Part shown: piece by piece, positions 63,359-64,000 of the stretch
Numbering within the stretch: the stretch's first letter is position 1
Layout of the letters: the number at the start of each line of letters is the position of its first letter
Origin: Halorubrum lacusprofundi ATCC 49239
Lineage (GTDB): Archaea > Halobacteriota > Halobacteria > Halobacteriales > Haloferacaceae
Length of the DNA stretch: 64,000 nt
Direction: 5' to 3'
Assembly (NCBI RefSeq): GCF_000022205.1
Contig: NC_012029.1
Coordinates: forward strand, 1,364,001 to 1,428,000
The notes under the pieces: generated by a model
What the model saw: only the letters and a program-made list of their open reading frames with translations
Database searches by the model: none
What the model was told of the DNA's origin: nothing
Position numbers and translations under genes: made by a program

Positions 63359-64000
63359 GCGTCCACCTCCTCGTTCTCAATGTCGTCATCTGTCTTCTCG
63401 AGGGTATCATCTGTCCCGGTGTCCGTCTCCACGCCGCCGTTGCCAACGGGGTCCGGTCCGGCGTTGTGGACCGCAGCCCCCTCGACGGAGTCGTCGTCGA
63501 GCGTCTCGCCCGCCATCAGCAGGCCGATTTCCTCTTCGGTCACCGTGGCGGGGTCGACGACTCCAGTGAACTCTCCCTCGTGGATCACGGCGAGCCGGTC
63601 GGAGAGCCCCTGTACTTCGTCTAACTTCGAGGAGACCAGAAGCACCGCCTTCCCCTCGGTCCGCAGTTCGAGCAGGCGGTCGTGGAGGAACTCCGTGGAG
63701 CCGATGTCGACCCCCCGCGTCGGGTGCATCGCCACGACCAGTTCCGGATCGCGCTCGAACTCCCGGCCGACGATGAACTTCTGCTGGTTGCCGCCAGAGA
63801 GCGATTCCGCCTCGGCGTCGGCGTTCGGGGGCCGCACATCGTACTGCTCGATCACGGACTCGGCGTGATCACGAGAGGCGCGCCAGTCGAGCCGGCCGCC
63901 CTCGGCGAACGGCGGGTCGTGCTGGCTTCCGAGGATACCGTTCTCGGTCAGGTCGTACGACATCACCAGCCCTCGCTCCTGCCGGTCTTCGGGGATGAAG
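63355..64000 (-). CDS. ABC transporter ATP-binding protein, C-terminal part (5' end outside window)
   Basis: The visible 215 residues begin FIPEDRQERGLVMSYDLTEN, typical of the second ATPase domain of sugar/nucleoside importers (RbsA/YufO type). The signature motif is LSGGNQQKFIVGRE, and the Walker B-like strand LVVAMHPTRGVDIG follows, with LLVSSKLDEVQGLSDRLAVI. The Walker A of this domain lies beyond the window. The acidic tail (DTGTDDTLEKTDDDIENEE) is haloarchaeal. A solute-binding protein gene probably lies further right. Confidence 0.93.
   Translation of the reverse strand, partial: FIPEDRQERGLVMSYDLTENGILGSQHDPPFAEGGRLDWRASRDHAESVIEQYDVRPPNADAEAESLSGGNQQKFIVGREFERDPELVVAMHPTRGVDIGSTEFLHDRLLELRTEGKAVLLVSSKLDEVQGLSDRLAVIHEGEFTGVVDPATVTEEEIGLLMAGETLDDDSVEGAAVHNAGPDPVGNGGVETDTGTDDTLEKTDDDIENEEVDA

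Overview
The window is chromosomal DNA of a haloarchaeon. The G+C content is high, the predicted proteins are strongly acidic, TATA-like boxes precede genes, neighbouring genes are often joined by 4-base ATGA or GTGA overlaps, and there are archaeal markers (archaeosine enzyme RaSEA, MptE, archaeal S-adenosylmethionine synthetase, archaeal NAC, type IV pilin, geranylgeranyl reductase, many haloarchaeal-only DUF families). The gene content fits Halorubrum or a close relative, but the genus is inferred from general resemblance only.

Layout. 1-9.5 kb: a REC-multi-PAS signalling protein cut by the window edge, small membrane proteins, two thioredoxin-fold proteins, a ThuA protein, and a reverse-strand run (membrane protein, MOSC, MFS, PHP) behind a cysteine synthase. 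9.5-13.7 kb: a looser, more A+T-rich accessory stretch with an HTH/membrane protein, a frameshifted dehydrogenase, an unknown protein, a pilin, a ribbon-helix-helix-like protein and very small genes, ending at a tRNA-Ile(GAU). 14-29.5 kb: housekeeping and transport genes (FxsA, DUF1405, an enolase-superfamily protein, a tungsten aldehyde oxidoreductase, a frameshifted VanZ gene, RaSEA, 5-formyl-THF cyclo-ligase, NhaC, EngB, TrmJ-AzlC-AzlD). 30.1-31.5 kb: a decayed IS1341-type TnpB element with its 3' hairpins. 32-34.1 kb: a divergent dihydropteroate-synthase-like gene plus mptE. 35-47.6 kb: NAC-TrmI, a TbsP-like regulator, an aminotransferase, S-adenosylmethionine synthetase, haloarchaeal DUF proteins, a PRC-barrel protein, a 1023-residue FAD/Fe-S dehydrogenase, a Nudix hydrolase and an S10 paralogue.

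47.6-57 kb is an assimilatory nitrate locus: a narK transporter behind a translationally coupled microprotein gene, two tandem NasA-type nitrate reductases, and divergent nirA followed by a 46-residue microprotein and a UspA gene with no ordinary start codon. Nitrate import, reduction to nitrite and reduction to ammonium are all encoded here. 57-64 kb holds DUF6360, an M20 amidohydrolase, an ArsN2-like acetyltransferase, a geranylgeranyl reductase and the distal part of a nucleoside/sugar-type ABC importer operon that runs off the right edge.

The most unusual signals are: a regular array of four perfect triloop hairpins inserted in frame in the cyclo-ligase gene, with a similar hairpin beside the tRNA; a receiver domain that has lost its phosphoacceptor and two other conserved residues; conversion-like near-identity patches between the tandem nitrate reductases; the coupled microprotein ahead of narK; and the nirA-microprotein-UspA arrangement. 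No clearly new defence or mobile system was found.
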